From Erodium maritimum (taxonomy: Eukaryota; Streptophyta; Magnoliopsida; Geraniales; Geraniaceae), in NCBI GenBank assembly GCA_963921825.1, contig OY997594.1, positions 67,751,675 through 67,815,674 of the forward strand: DNA of 64,000 nt, written 5' to 3'. This document shows positions 12,201 to 22,985 of the stretch, piece after piece. The notes under the pieces were generated by a model. It was not told where the DNA came from. It was given only the letters and a program-made list of their open reading frames with translations, and did no database searches. A program made the position numbers and the translations under genes. How positions within the stretch are numbered: the first letter of the stretch is position 1; every line of letters begins with the position of its first letter.

Positions 12201-13265
12201 CGGGGTATACCGAGATTTAGAAGTCAAGACCTAGCACGATGGTATTGGAACCCGGAAAAGTCGGGCCGTTATACGGTTCGCTCGGCCTACAAGCTTGCTA
12301 TATGTGCAGACCAAAGCAATGGTGCAAATTCTATCCCCGTTTCATCTCATCCAAACGATGTTTGGTGGAATTGGTTCTGGAGTTTAAATGCACCACCAAA
12401 ACTAAAATTATTTGGGTGGAGATTATGGGGAAATATGTTACCCACGGCCAGCAATCTCAAACGTCATGGAATAAAAATGCAGGTACAATGTCGTATTTGT
12501 GGGCTTGATGTAGAATCTGAAGCTCATGTGTTAATTAAATGCTCTTTTGCAAAGAGGGTATGAGAATGTAGTTCTGTGCGCCTAAAATACAAGGAAGCTG
12601 TGTTGAGGGACGGAAAGTCCCTTTTGTTCTTGGCGTATTCGTTCTTTTCATCTGATGATTTTATCATCTGGCTAAGTATTTGCTATAATTTGTGGTGGGA
12701 AAGGAATAAACTTCTCTTTGGGGGTTTGTCTAGGCGTGAGAATAAAATTGTGGGACAAAGTATTGCATGGTTAAATGATTACAAATCTTCTATGACTTTG
12801 CTTCATTTTACTGCACCTGTTCAGAACCATGGTGTTGCTTCTAGATGGTGTCCTCCTGGAATTGGCTGCCTCAAATTAAACTCGGATGCGAGTTTGAGAT
12901 CTCATGGTATGGGGATCGGGATTATTATCCGGGATTGGGAAGGTGCTATGGTGGCAGGATGTATGCACTTTGTGGAGGGCCCGTTTCAACCAGATACAGC
13001 CGAGTTGATCGCCCTTCACCATGGGCTCACTTTATGTAAGAACATGAATATAGCAATTTCGAAGGTGGAAGTGGACTCCCTCTCGGTGGTGCTTACTTGT
13101 CGGAATAAAGATGTCATGGGTGCTTATGGAGATATTGTAGAAGCCATTATTGATCTACTCTTATTTTTGTCCTCTCCATGCCTTAAATGGATTAAGAGAG
13201 AGTCGAATCGTGTTGCTCATGTGTTAGCCAAGAGAGCTGTTGAAAACAGAAGCTCTGTCTTATAG
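9233..13265 (+). pseudogene. LINE ORF2: endonuclease, reverse transcriptase, RNase H
   Basis: ORF2 starts with MKIICWNARGLGNPQAF, the APE-type endonuclease N-terminus (Asn catalytic region), with the ETKL motif near 9340. GGDFNEI follows near 9628 and GSDHRTILF near 9897. The reverse transcriptase spans about 10550-11400: FRPISLCNVIYKI, LDMEKAYDRIEW, GLRQGCPLSPYLF and the catalytic FADD at about 11278. A zf-RVT-like region follows near 12220-12560 (WYWNPEKSGRYTVRSAYKL, CRICGLDVESEAHVL). A C-terminal RNase H lies at 12870-13260 (LNSDAS, TAELIALHHGL, VEVDS). Damage: a TGA at 9428, frameshifts near 9535 and 9845, TAG at 11847 and TGA at 12561. All catalytic motifs I looked for are still visible. 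The enzyme would nick target DNA and copy the element's RNA in place; this copy cannot make it whole. Confidence 0.92.
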
Positions 13266-13346
13266 GGCTCGGTTGGCCCTTCTTTTGTATCTAATATTGT
13301 ATCAGCTGATGCTTTATAAAGACGTTTAGTATTTCAAAAAAAAAAT

Positions 13347-13959
13347 TGAATTAAGGTTGATATAAATAATTTAGAAATGAAAAAAAAACACTAAAATTGA
13401 ATAATTAAGATTAATAAAAAATTGAAGAAAAAGAAATTAAAATTTTCAGATAATTAAAGATACTTACGAGAATATTTAAAGAAAATAAATTTTTACATTT
13501 ATGTATCAAAAAAATAAAAATAAGAATCATAAAGTTACCGTTAGAACGTGAAAGTATTGTTTAAGGACAATTTAGCGCTTCCGTTAACAGAACAATATGC
13601 TCGGACGGATTTCGTCATTTTTTGACAATTTCATAAAGGATGTAAACTGTACTTGTAAACGAAGGTGTCTTACAATACACACGTGCAAAAAAAAGCCAAT
13701 TTATAATAGGGAATTGACATTTTCTCTTCAAAATTTATACAGAATATAACAATTTGTAAAAGGGGTACCGTGCAGAACATGACTTGTCTTTCCCCCATTT
13801 GTTAACAGCGCACGAATCCTAGTTTTTCAGCCTTTAGGTTGGACGAATGGGTCAATGAGACAGGTTTGGGCAGGGCCACACTTATTCACTGATTTGGGTG
13901 AATCGCCTAGCCGAGGCCGAAGGGAGGCAACAACTCACTTATCTGGGAGTATTGCCTAG
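13347..13959. other. Spacer between the LINE and a MITE
   Basis: It begins with about 180 bases of very A-rich sequence, then 400 bases of mixed composition. I see no gene, RNA or repeat structure that I can name. Confidence 0.4.
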
Positions 13960-14630
13960 GAGCAAGTACAGTGAGGAACTTATATATGGAGATCATGATT
14001 TGAGGAACATGTGGTGATTGTACAGAATTGTGATGCGAGTCCCTTAAGTGAGTTGTGTTCCACAGTGTGAGACTCATGTATGAGAATCACGAGTTACAAG
14101 AATGCTGAGTTGATAATTAATTGATATTTTATTGAATTTATTAAAATCCAATTTAAAACAGTAAATACTAAATAAAAATGAAATAAATTAATTACTAAAA
14201 AATTATTTAACTAAAATATAATATTAATTAATAAAACAATAAATTAATTAAAATCCAATTAAACTTGAATTTGTATCACTCTCCGGATAATACATAATAA
14301 TATTAATTGACAAGACAGTTGGTGCATAGAGGTACTATCTCACTTGTTGTCTGATCGGTAAGTCGTACCAAATCGATTCCATATGTGCTCAGCAAGGTCG
14401 TCTTGGAGTTGTCGGTGGGTGAGATCATTCGTAACAATGAGTTGAGCGGCTAACCGTCCTTGATAGGACAAGGGTCCGACCACGAATCACAAATCCCAAA
14501 CAACGACTCACAATTATAAGTCGTGGTTCGGCACCTGAATCGCAAACCATAATTTAGTGGTTCACGAGTTGCGATTCACACACAGTACGGGGTACGAATC
14601 GCGACTCGCGAACCATCTGAAATACGGTTA
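13960..14630. mobile_element. PIF/Harbinger-derived non-autonomous element (right end decayed)
   Basis: The left end (gagcaagtacagtg) resembles the terminus of the Harbinger element at 29906 (gagcatgtacagtg). The left subterminal part matches the MITE at 27460 (tgttccacagtgtgag, then catgtatgagaatca). Around 14370-14440 there is similarity to the 3' end of the Harbinger copy at about 30275-30340 (catatgtgctca, then cggtgggt). The right side has the family's GC-rich block of gaatcgcgactcgcgaacc type at 14530-14610. I could not find a clear right terminus or target duplication. Confidence 0.6.
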
Positions 14631-14798
14631 TAACCTAAAATAGTTAGACTTTAGTATTTCAATTGGAGATGCACTTACTTTGGTTTAAGAAGTCGTAAAT
14701 AACACTTGTTGTTACAACAATACAATTTGTGCTTCATGCCATAACATAAATTAGCGTACAACATAGCAGTTCATCTCCCATTTCTTGTCGTTGACGGT

Positions 14799-17700
14799 CT
14801 AAAATCTATACGGCGGCAACTGAGCCAGAGATACGACGCCTTCAGCTCCCCTCACCGACACATCAACACGTTGAGACCTCTTCTCGAAAACGTGCAGATC
14901 AAGGAACACAACCACAACACTAATATCATCGTGAAAATGCCTCCTCACTCCGACCTCAATCTTGTCCAAATCCGTGTACCTCATCTCCCTCTTCCTCGCC
15001 GCCTCTTGCATCGCCGTTACAACCAGCTTCCTTGCAACTCCCTACATTACAATCATCCAAAAGACGAGCCTCAATCATCGAAACAAACGTTAATTAGTTA
15101 CTACAACTGTATTTAAAGTCGATCTTACGTTGCGTGGGCTACTTTGGACGATGTTGACTGCGTCTTGGTTGCTGATATGCTCCCATAGCCCGTCGGAGGC
15201 GAATATTATGAACTGGTCCTCCGGTTGGATCCTGTGCAGCAGTATCGACGGATCGGAGTTGATGATCGGCTTGTTGAAGCGTTCTTCTAATCTGAATTTG
15301 GGAGCTATTGGCTCTCTGTTGAATTCTGATCTCTTCAGATACGCGTCGCCGATCGATTTTGTGACCTGTGATGCGAGAACATGCGCAAAGATGAAGATTT
15401 TCATAATCATGAAACTAGCAATGAGTTGTTAATTAAGTTTTATACATCTAGCTTGATGGTGAAGATCTTTCCCATGGTCTCACTTTTTTTGAAGGTCATA
15501 GATTCAAATTCCACTAAATACTCTTGTTAGGGAACATGTGTGGATAATCCGTAATTGTAAAAAAATTATAAAACAAGGGTAACTGTAAAAAATTACTGCA
15601 GGTATTACTTTTTTGCAACTTGTAACCCTTTGTTTTGATAGTTACAAAAAATACACTATTTTTGTTACAATTTATATAAAAATGACGATTTTATCTTTAT
15701 AATTTCGATTTAGAAAATAACAAGTATGTAACAAAAAGTCCAAAATTCATATCCCTTTATTTTTTCCCTCTTCGTGTAGGATGTAAGAATTTGGATTTTC
15801 TGTTCTTTTATTAAATTTATAATTTTGAGGGTAAAATTGAAATTTTATATAAATGTGTACTAAAAAGATAACGACATTTTGTTAGTAAATTATCAAAGAA
15901 AAAGACCACAAGTTGTAGACATTAAATACCTTTAAGGGTATTTCTTTTTGGAAATTATCCCAATACTATACAAGTTGTAAAATCCAAACAAAAAAAATGA
16001 TAGTATAAATTTCAATATTTCGATTTGGGCTGTTTCTATTATTAAACAAATCTCTCCCCAAAGAAAAGATTTTTATTTTTTATTTTTAGGTTTATAACTT
16101 TTGCTCATTCTAGATCGGTTGGTCTCGTTCATTATTTTGTTCAGTCTTCAAGAAAATCGACGGAAAAGGAAAGACGAAACAAGAGAAAAAGATCGGGATG
16201 TGACCTGAATGATTCCCTTAACGCGCCAAACTTTATGTTTCAAGGTTAAAATGTTAGGATCGTCGGGATGCAACGACCTGATCTCCTCTCGGGCGTACTC
16301 GTTATTGGCATTGTGCTCGATGGATAGCTGAATAGCGTGCACTTCCCTGGTTCGTTTGTGCACTCTCCCGAGGACGGCTCTCGAGTCTCCGGTGTTAGCG
16401 ATGTATAAAAGTCCTTTTGTCATGACTCCCGTCAGGCAGCAAGATCCCGACGAAGCGATCTGTGGCATGCTCTGCCATTGTCCCTTGACGATCGAGAGGA
16501 AGTCCTCGTCGGTTTTAGAGTAAGCTTTTCTTATGGCACTCTCCGTTATCCCATATTGTTGGGCCGCCAATCCTACACCATCAACATCAAGAGGAATTGT
16601 TATAAGCAAGTTAATTAGATTGCTCAGCTAGAAAGGGTGAATATATGAAGGAATAGCTAGATCATATTCAAGTTGCTATCACGATTGTAATAATTAAGTT
16701 CTTACTTCTTTAAGTAAGTAGAGAGAGAAAATTAAACTATATGACTTCATCGTTTCTTTCTGACATAAAATGATTTTAGTAACTATAACGTGCTATTGAC
16801 TTTTTACACAAATTGGTGTCATTTTGTCTCGATGTTTAGATTTCACAATTGTAATATATTGTTTTCATTCTATTAATCTAATCGAAACAATCAAATCATT
16901 TTTGTTTGGTTAAGTTACTAATTAGTTTTAAAGTCAGTATTTTTTTCATGGTTATGAATGAAAAATGCACAAAAATATTGTATCATGTCCACTAATCGAT
17001 TAAAAATTAAGTAGTAGTAGAATGAAAAAAAAAATCCAATTCAAGATGGAAAAATTTCATAATCGATAATTTTGATTGTGTTTCAAAAATCGTTAATAGC
17101 CAAACCCAAACCTTCAAGGACAGGGAGGAGGAAACCTAAGATAATTTATAATTACGGTTACTTATTTGTTTTTTCGAAGTCATAATTGCCACAAAATACA
17201 ATTTCAAAATGAAAGATATCATCCGACAAAAGATCAATAAAACGATATGCTTTTTTCGTAAATAACCTCGAACAATGTATATATCCGGCATAAATAGGTG
17301 AAAATGTAGCAAAGCAAACATTTTTATTATTAGAGAGAAAGAGAAATACATTAAGAAAAGACAGTGTAGGTCCCGAGATGAGAACCAAAACCATCAAAAC
17401 AAGGTCCAACAAAAATCCAAACAGAAAAACGGAAAACGGAACATAAATACAAGCAAAAGAAAAACATAAACAAAAACATATGGAAAGATAGCAATGCAAG
17501 TAGGAAAATAGAAAAACATACTCATGAGGTTGGCAAAGAGATTGTCAGCAACAAACTGAGAAACCTCAGCACCACCATGGCCATCATAAACACCAACAAA
17601 GGTCCCAAAAGAGCCAGACTCAATCTGGCTCTGATCCTCCAGCAACCCATTGGCTTGAACCACAGCCATGGAGAAATCCCCATAAGCATGGCTTCCAAAA

Positions 17701-17810
17701 TCCTTATACCACAACACCCCCTCCATCCTCCCTTCTGTCTCCTCCTCATGCCCATCCATTGAGCCTCTCCAGCAGGGTTTTATCATCTCCCACAAATAAC
17801 TCAGAACCAT
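14799..17810 (-). CDS. Clade-D-type protein phosphatase 2C
   Basis: Four exons on the minus strand: 17810-17522, 16572-16205, 15365-15129 and 15041-14799, all with GT-AG introns and matching phases, giving 378 residues (normal for the family). The start [16 protein letters not shown] fits the short hydrophobic N-terminus of clade-D PP2Cs; the ATG at 17810 is the first ATG in frame. Metal-binding motifs are intact: VYDGHGG (residue D76), [26 protein letters not shown] (D277) and HDDIS (D336/D337). These are Mg/Mn-dependent Ser/Thr phosphatases. In Arabidopsis the clade-D members dephosphorylate the penultimate threonine of plasma-membrane H+-ATPases and are inhibited by SAUR proteins, restraining acid growth. 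That role is inferred here. No disruption is visible, so this is probably a working gene. Confidence 0.95.
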
Positions 17811-18480
17811 ATGTACTATCAAAACCTAACCCTAATATATATATGATGATGATGAGCTTGAGTTATATATATAATATGAAGAAAAACACCAACTGGGTAT
17901 GGGCCAAAATGGATCAAAAGAGACAGGAGAGGAACAATATCTACTGTGAGGGCTCAGAGAGCTGCTGGTTCAGAGTACCTTGGATTGAATCTTGATTTTG
18001 AAGGATGTGCTTACATGCCATCTTCAAGGAAGGGGTGAGCTAGCTGTAAATACATGCTTTGATTTCGATTCGACACTGTAATGGATAAGAGGAGGGCTTG
18101 GAATTTTCCCGAGAAAATCTTCAGATTGTTGTCAGATGAGATCTGTGGATGGGTTTTAAACTACAACCTCTCTGACATTGTCGTTCCTTGTTCTTGCTTT
18201 CTTTTTTTCCATTTCTTTTCCATTCTCATGGCTTGATTTTTGTTTTCCTTGTTCTTAATTGGGTGTTTGATTTGAGCAATAATCCATGATTTTAGGCTAT
18301 TTTTTCTGGTGTTCTTGTGTCTTTTGGGTGCATAAATGACTAGCCGTTGAAGTGAACATGTGACGCAAGGCTTAATATTACTTTGTTTTCAAGAATAAAA
18401 TGAATTATTAAAATAAGTATGTGATGCAAGGGGATTAGTATTACTTTATTTTTGGGTTGGAAACTATCGTATTTGTATAC
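17811..18480 (-). promoter_or_regulatory. Upstream region of the PP2C gene
   Basis: Upstream of the ATG, on the minus strand, TATA-like runs (tatatatataa) lie at about 17863-17875. Purine- and pyrimidine-rich 5'-leader-like sequence covers about 17900-18180. A 5'-UTR intron is possible but I cannot prove one. Confidence 0.35.
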
Positions 18481-19560
18481 TAGAGTCTAAAAGACTAGGG
18501 TTTTGTTCCTTCAACTATCGTCACCCTCTCGCCATGGTTTTCTTGACTGATACCACTGTCGCCGCCTTGGCCTCCTTGTAGAACAACGTCTTTTTTTTCG
18601 CTGACCCACCTCCCTCGAGACACCATCCTCACAAGAGCTACGCGCACACGGACTCTCACAACAACATCTACAACAGGCAGCCCTCCCGGTTACAACATGT
18701 ATGACCTCTGTGGCTCGGAGTTCCTCGTTCCTGTCTCGAGCAATCTCAGAAGACTGCACTATATTTGGACTTTGGGGTTCACTAGTTCCCGTTGTGATTA
18801 TTTTCTGTTTATATATCAGCATGGTGGTTGTATTATATTTTCCCTTTGTATGTTGATGACATTATTCTTACATGAAATGATGACAAGGTCCTTACCAAGT
18901 TTATCTCTCGCTTATCTGCTGAGTTTCGGTCGCATGACCTTGGAGCATTACACTATTTTGGGGCGTTCAGGTTACTATACTTCATCTGATGGTGTTCACC
19001 TCTCACGGTCTTAGAGTTTTAGCGAAATCTTACGCTTTGCTAACATGGACACGTGTAAGCCTTGTTCTACTCTGATGTCTATTGGCCTGACCTTATCCGT
19101 TATCGACAATATTGATCTTCTGGCTCCGAAAGCATGTACTCTCTATCGCAGATTATGTGAAAGTCTTCTAGTATGTGACGCTTACATGTTCGAATCTCTC
19201 CTTTTAGCCAACAAACTGTCAGTTTATGCTCAATACTACTTTAGAGCACTTTCGGGCTCGTAAGTGTGATCTCTGGTTTCTACATGGTACCATTTCTGAG
19301 GGGTTATCGTCCAATCGTAGCCCTCTTGAAACTCTTATTGCCTATAATGATGCTGACTGACCGATGCCTCCTGTGTCTCCTTCATGAGTTGAGGATCAAG
19401 TTAGCTCGCCCCCTTCACATTTTGGTGGTGTATAACTCCACCAATCCAACATTTCAGGCTCCCATAGTACATGTAGAAGTCGGTTTTCACTTTGTTTGAG
19501 GTTTGGTTCTGGCACGTATAGTCACAGTCTCCTCGTTGTCTACGGTTGATCGGATTGCTA
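18481..19560 (+). mobile_element. Ty1/copia fossil (reverse transcriptase to RNase H boundary)
   Basis: Between about 18785 and 19290 the plus strand shows decayed copia reverse-transcriptase sequence: a YVDD-region counterpart near 18850, followed by FISRLSAEFRSHDLGA-like text, then a CKPCSTLM segment near 19055. No LTRs are visible and the copy is heavily broken, so it is old. The first 300 bases (18481-18785) and the tail beyond 19300 are not assigned. Confidence 0.62.
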
Positions 19561-19569
19561 ACATACTAA

Positions 19570-19827
19570 GAGCATCCACAACCATCTCGCCGACAGCTGG
19601 CGAGATGGCGCTGGCGGGGACAATAAAAAAAATCATTTTTTTGGTTTACAGCTAGCACTCCCAGCCAGCACCGTACAATGGTAACCCTTTTGGTTGACTT
19701 TATGATAACCTTTTCCTTCACATTTTTACTCCCCGCCAGCGATAAGTGCCGGCCTTAAGCTCCCAGCCAACTCCTCACCGATGTTTTCTCCCCGCCAGCA
19801 CCTTACCGCCCATAATTGTGGATGCTC
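19570..19827. mobile_element. Tourist-like MITE (PIF/Harbinger type), copy 1
   Basis: This 258-bp element has terminal inverted repeats gagcatccacaa and ttgtggatgctc. It is flanked by TAA target duplications at 19567-19569 and 19828-19830. The interior has repeated gccagc/gctggc words and no coding capacity. A second copy with the same order of blocks sits at 45731-45998. Confidence 0.88.
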
Positions 19828-19830
19828 TAA

Positions 19831-20940
19831 CAAAACTTCTTTCTCCAAATTCGGGGACAATTTTTGTCTTGTCTTTACGTCAGCTTGCTAGGCAACTTTT
19901 GTTTGTGAATACAAGATGGGTTACACATCCATTGCATCGAGACGTGATTTAATTCTTTGTAGTTACACTATAAAATAATACTTACTCTAAAGCCTCGAGT
20001 CGTTTCATATGCATTCATTGCATTCCCTCTTGCCGAAGTACGAACTACAATGGGTGCTTTTCATACCGACAATCCACCATTAAGGGAATTTGGGTAACAA
20101 AAGTACTTTTCTTAGGCTCTTTGGCCCACCAATCTTTACCCGATTTAAAAGTTTTCAAAGTATAGGGGTTTTCTGAAATTTTGTACACTGAATAAATGGT
20201 CATATTAAAACTTAATAGCAACCATCAGTTCGTTGGTCGTGTTTGTAATTCAATCTTATTTAAACACAAATTAATCTAAGTACATTCTAAAGATGACGTT
20301 TACGATAAATGATAATTTTCAGATCTGGTAAGGGATTCCCTGAATGGGAAGGAATTGTGAATTTATGGAGAGAAGGGGTAGTCCAATTGTGAGTTAATTC
20401 ACTGAAAAATGAAATACCGAATAGGGGTCCATTTATGTCTGAATGTCAATAACAAGAGAGACACGTGATGGGGCTCTCCATTCCCATGCAATTCTCTTCG
20501 GGGGTCCAAACAAACACCCAACAATGTCAGTGACCTTTGTCCCTCCACCTTCTCTTCATCTGCCCCCCATTTTTGTTTTCTTCCTACTTTATACACTTTG
20601 AAGCGCTTCAATAATAAGTGTTTGTCCATGTATAATTCCATTCCATATATATGTAAATCAAATTTTGATATGATTTATTTGTTTCCTCTACAACTCTCTT
20701 CGACGTCTGTTTCGTTCAAGCCGAATGACGCCGATCAAGAACTTCCTTTGTCGTTCCAATTGGAAATCTCTCTATCGAGCTCGAAGATTCTCCGGTGTCA
20801 AAATACTACTGAATATGTTCGTTGTTTCGTCGTTGTAGAATCTACAAGGGCGCCAAACCGTTTCTCACCCACTCCGGCGTTCCAACAAAATAATTTCTTG
20901 TCAAGCTCGTAGAATCTCCAGCGTTAAAACGTTGGACAAT
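19831..20940. other. Intergenic region
   Basis: Mixed composition, with no gene or RNA that I can support. The last 300 bases may be the leader of the decayed Myb/SANT-like gene that follows. Confidence 0.35.
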
Positions 20941-22126
20941 GTGTCCATAATTGGCCGCAACACAATTTTCCAGAGCATCTTCGTTGTTTCTCCACCTGCA
21001 TCCATGCCCGACGACAACCACAACAAGTATCCGTCGGGGTTCATCTGAAACTGGAACTACGTCCCCGGTTCGCAACACTGTTCGTGTGAAACAAGGGAAC
21101 GATTTTGGGGCGAGCATGAGGAGTACGTCATCTTGCCAGTGCAAGAGACGTTTTCGACCTCCCCCGTGTACAACGGTTCTAATGCTTATTCAAGTTCAGC
21201 TACATTATCCTTAAGTGGGATGACGTTCACTGGCTCAACCACTTGGGCATCCGATTTTGTCCATCCCCTATCATACACATATGTGTCCCCCCCCTCCCAC
21301 AGGGAGACATGAACCGATCAATCTGTACGCATTTGTATTTATCGGAAACGGGCTCGCTTTAAGGAGGTCGTATTGGTGTGTGTGTGGCTGAATAACTCCA
21401 AGAACTCAGAGTATGGGTCCGACAAGACCGTCATTGCATTTTGGGAATCCATTCGGAAGGATCTCGCCCTCGCAACCTATCAAACACACGACAGAGCGGT
21501 CAACAAAAAAACTACAAGCAGCATTGGAGTGTCACGAACCAGAGGGTGAAGATGTTACAAGGGTGTTGGTCAAAGTTCAAGCACATCCTCCAAACCGGTA
21601 AATCCAATGACTAGATCATGGAGGTTGCGAAGAAGGAGTACGTCGAGAACTACGATCATATGTTCGTATGGAAGCACTGGTGTGTCCTCGTGCGAGACAA
21701 GTCTTTCTAGGTGCATCGTTTGAGAACGAGTTCTCGATGAAAACTGGAATTTCATCGGCATAGAAGGGTGTCGCACAATGAGAACACTTGGCCTGAGCAT
21801 CCCCAATGTTTGAGATGGACATTCTCGCTGCAGTCACTGAAGAGGCCGATGGGGCCCGCCTATGACCCATCCGCGGTCGTCGTCTTGAGGGCCAGAGGGT
21901 TGGAAAGGCGAGGAGGGTGAAGGAGAAGCCGAGACTCATATTGATGCTTCATTGTTCAAAAGCTTGTCGAACATCGAAAAACACCGTCGGCGCAACTCGG
22001 GCCTTCAGAGTCACTTGTCCAGAAGTTTCGCTTACTCCAGGAGATGGACACCTCGAGCCCGAGGATGTGGCTACCCATAGGACCTTTCTCCAGGGTATGA
22101 CGAAGAGGATCTATGGGTTGGTGTAA
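20941..22126 (+). pseudogene. Decayed Myb/SANT-like gene of PIF/Harbinger-associated type
   Basis: Fragments in several frames fit the plant family of Myb/SANT-like proteins carried by PIF/Harbinger transposons. FKEVVLVCVWLNNSKNSEYGSD followed by FWESI (about 21359-21455) is a SANT-like helix region. VKMLQGCWSKFKHILQTGKSND (about 21550-21612) follows, and then IMEVAKKEYVENYDHMFVWKHCW (about 21617-21690). The order parallels the better preserved gene at 53577-54671. In Harbinger elements such a protein helps the transposase enter the nucleus and bind transposon ends. Here the gene is broken by several frame changes and stops. Domain assignment is by pattern only. Confidence 0.55.
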
Positions 22127-22577
22127 TACGTTGTTTCACGTGTCTTCTTGTAATACTACATATGATAAGCTTGTAGTCCTCCGGTTTTATTAATCAAGTG
22201 CATTTATGTTTTAGGGAGTTGGTTACGTTTATCTTTTTATCGCACAATGCTAGCAATATTCCACCAAAGAATTACAGACAACCCGTCATTAAATTAAGCA
22301 AGCAGAAGGGGCTTAGTCGAGCATGTAATATTATTGTTCCATTATTTGTAATTTTCATTTCAATAAAAAAATCAATGTTATTTCCATAAGAAAACCAAAA
22401 TGCTTTAATGGCATATTTGTATTTCTCAAGGCTTCAGACCCACATTAAATCGATACGGTCTATTTCCACTACGAAAAGAAGCAATTGACCTTTATTGTGC
22501 AGTCAAATTCTCATTAATATAAGTCAATTGGCTCGGGAATAGACTGAATCGGTCTATTCCCACTATGGATGCTCTTA
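22127..22577. mobile_element. Possible right end of a PIF/Harbinger-type element
   Basis: The sequence ends in cactatggatgctc (to 22574) followed by TTA. This is the same gagcatcc-type terminus and target preference seen in the MITEs here. It may be the right end of the element that carried the Myb/SANT-like gene just upstream. I did not find the matching left end. Confidence 0.4.
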
Positions 22578-22985
22578 GAATCCCGCATGAAAAAGGTGAT
22601 AAATTTAGAACCGGTCTATGTCAAATCACAAGGTTAAATGATAAATTTAAGTTCATATTCGCTATTTAGAGCATACATAATGTGTGGATCTGGTTATTTT
22701 TAAATCGTAGCAATTCCAACCATGTCTTCATCAATTCTACGTTGCATTCATCCATATCGTTCATAAATAATATAGCGCCAAATTATTTCAATTTTATAAA
22801 TATCAGTAAATCTTCGGTCAACAACACAATTGGGAAAAAATGAAATCGTCAAGAACAATATAAAAAATGCGTACGATTGTTATAAAACGAACTTCAAAAT
22901 TACATAAAATTCGATATCAAAATTACGTAAAACTAGATATCATAATTACATTGATATTGTCATAATGATGTTATTATGTCGTTAT
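22578..22985. other. AT-rich spacer
   Basis: There is a short imperfect repetition of aaaattacataaaa and gatatca words near 22895-22950. I see nothing else. Confidence 0.4.

Larger units (their letters stand above)
7760..13346 (+). mobile_element. Nearly full-length LINE (plant L1-type non-LTR retrotransposon)
   Basis: The order is a CT-rich 5' leader (about 7760-8040), ORF1 (nucleic-acid-binding protein), ORF2 (endonuclease, reverse transcriptase, zinc-binding domain, RNase H), a short 3' UTR and an oligo(A) tail at about 13338-13346. The 5' end is uncertain because it abuts plastid-derived sequence. I could not find a convincing target-site duplication. ORF2 downstream of 9849 carries only two stop codons over about 3.4 kb, so the copy is moderately young. 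The 5' half of ORF2 is more damaged. Confidence 0.88.

Noticed and set aside
15366-16204. PP2C intron searched for a nested gene or RNA
   Set aside because: Only AT-rich sequence is seen; the splice sites and phases around it are fully explained by the PP2C gene.
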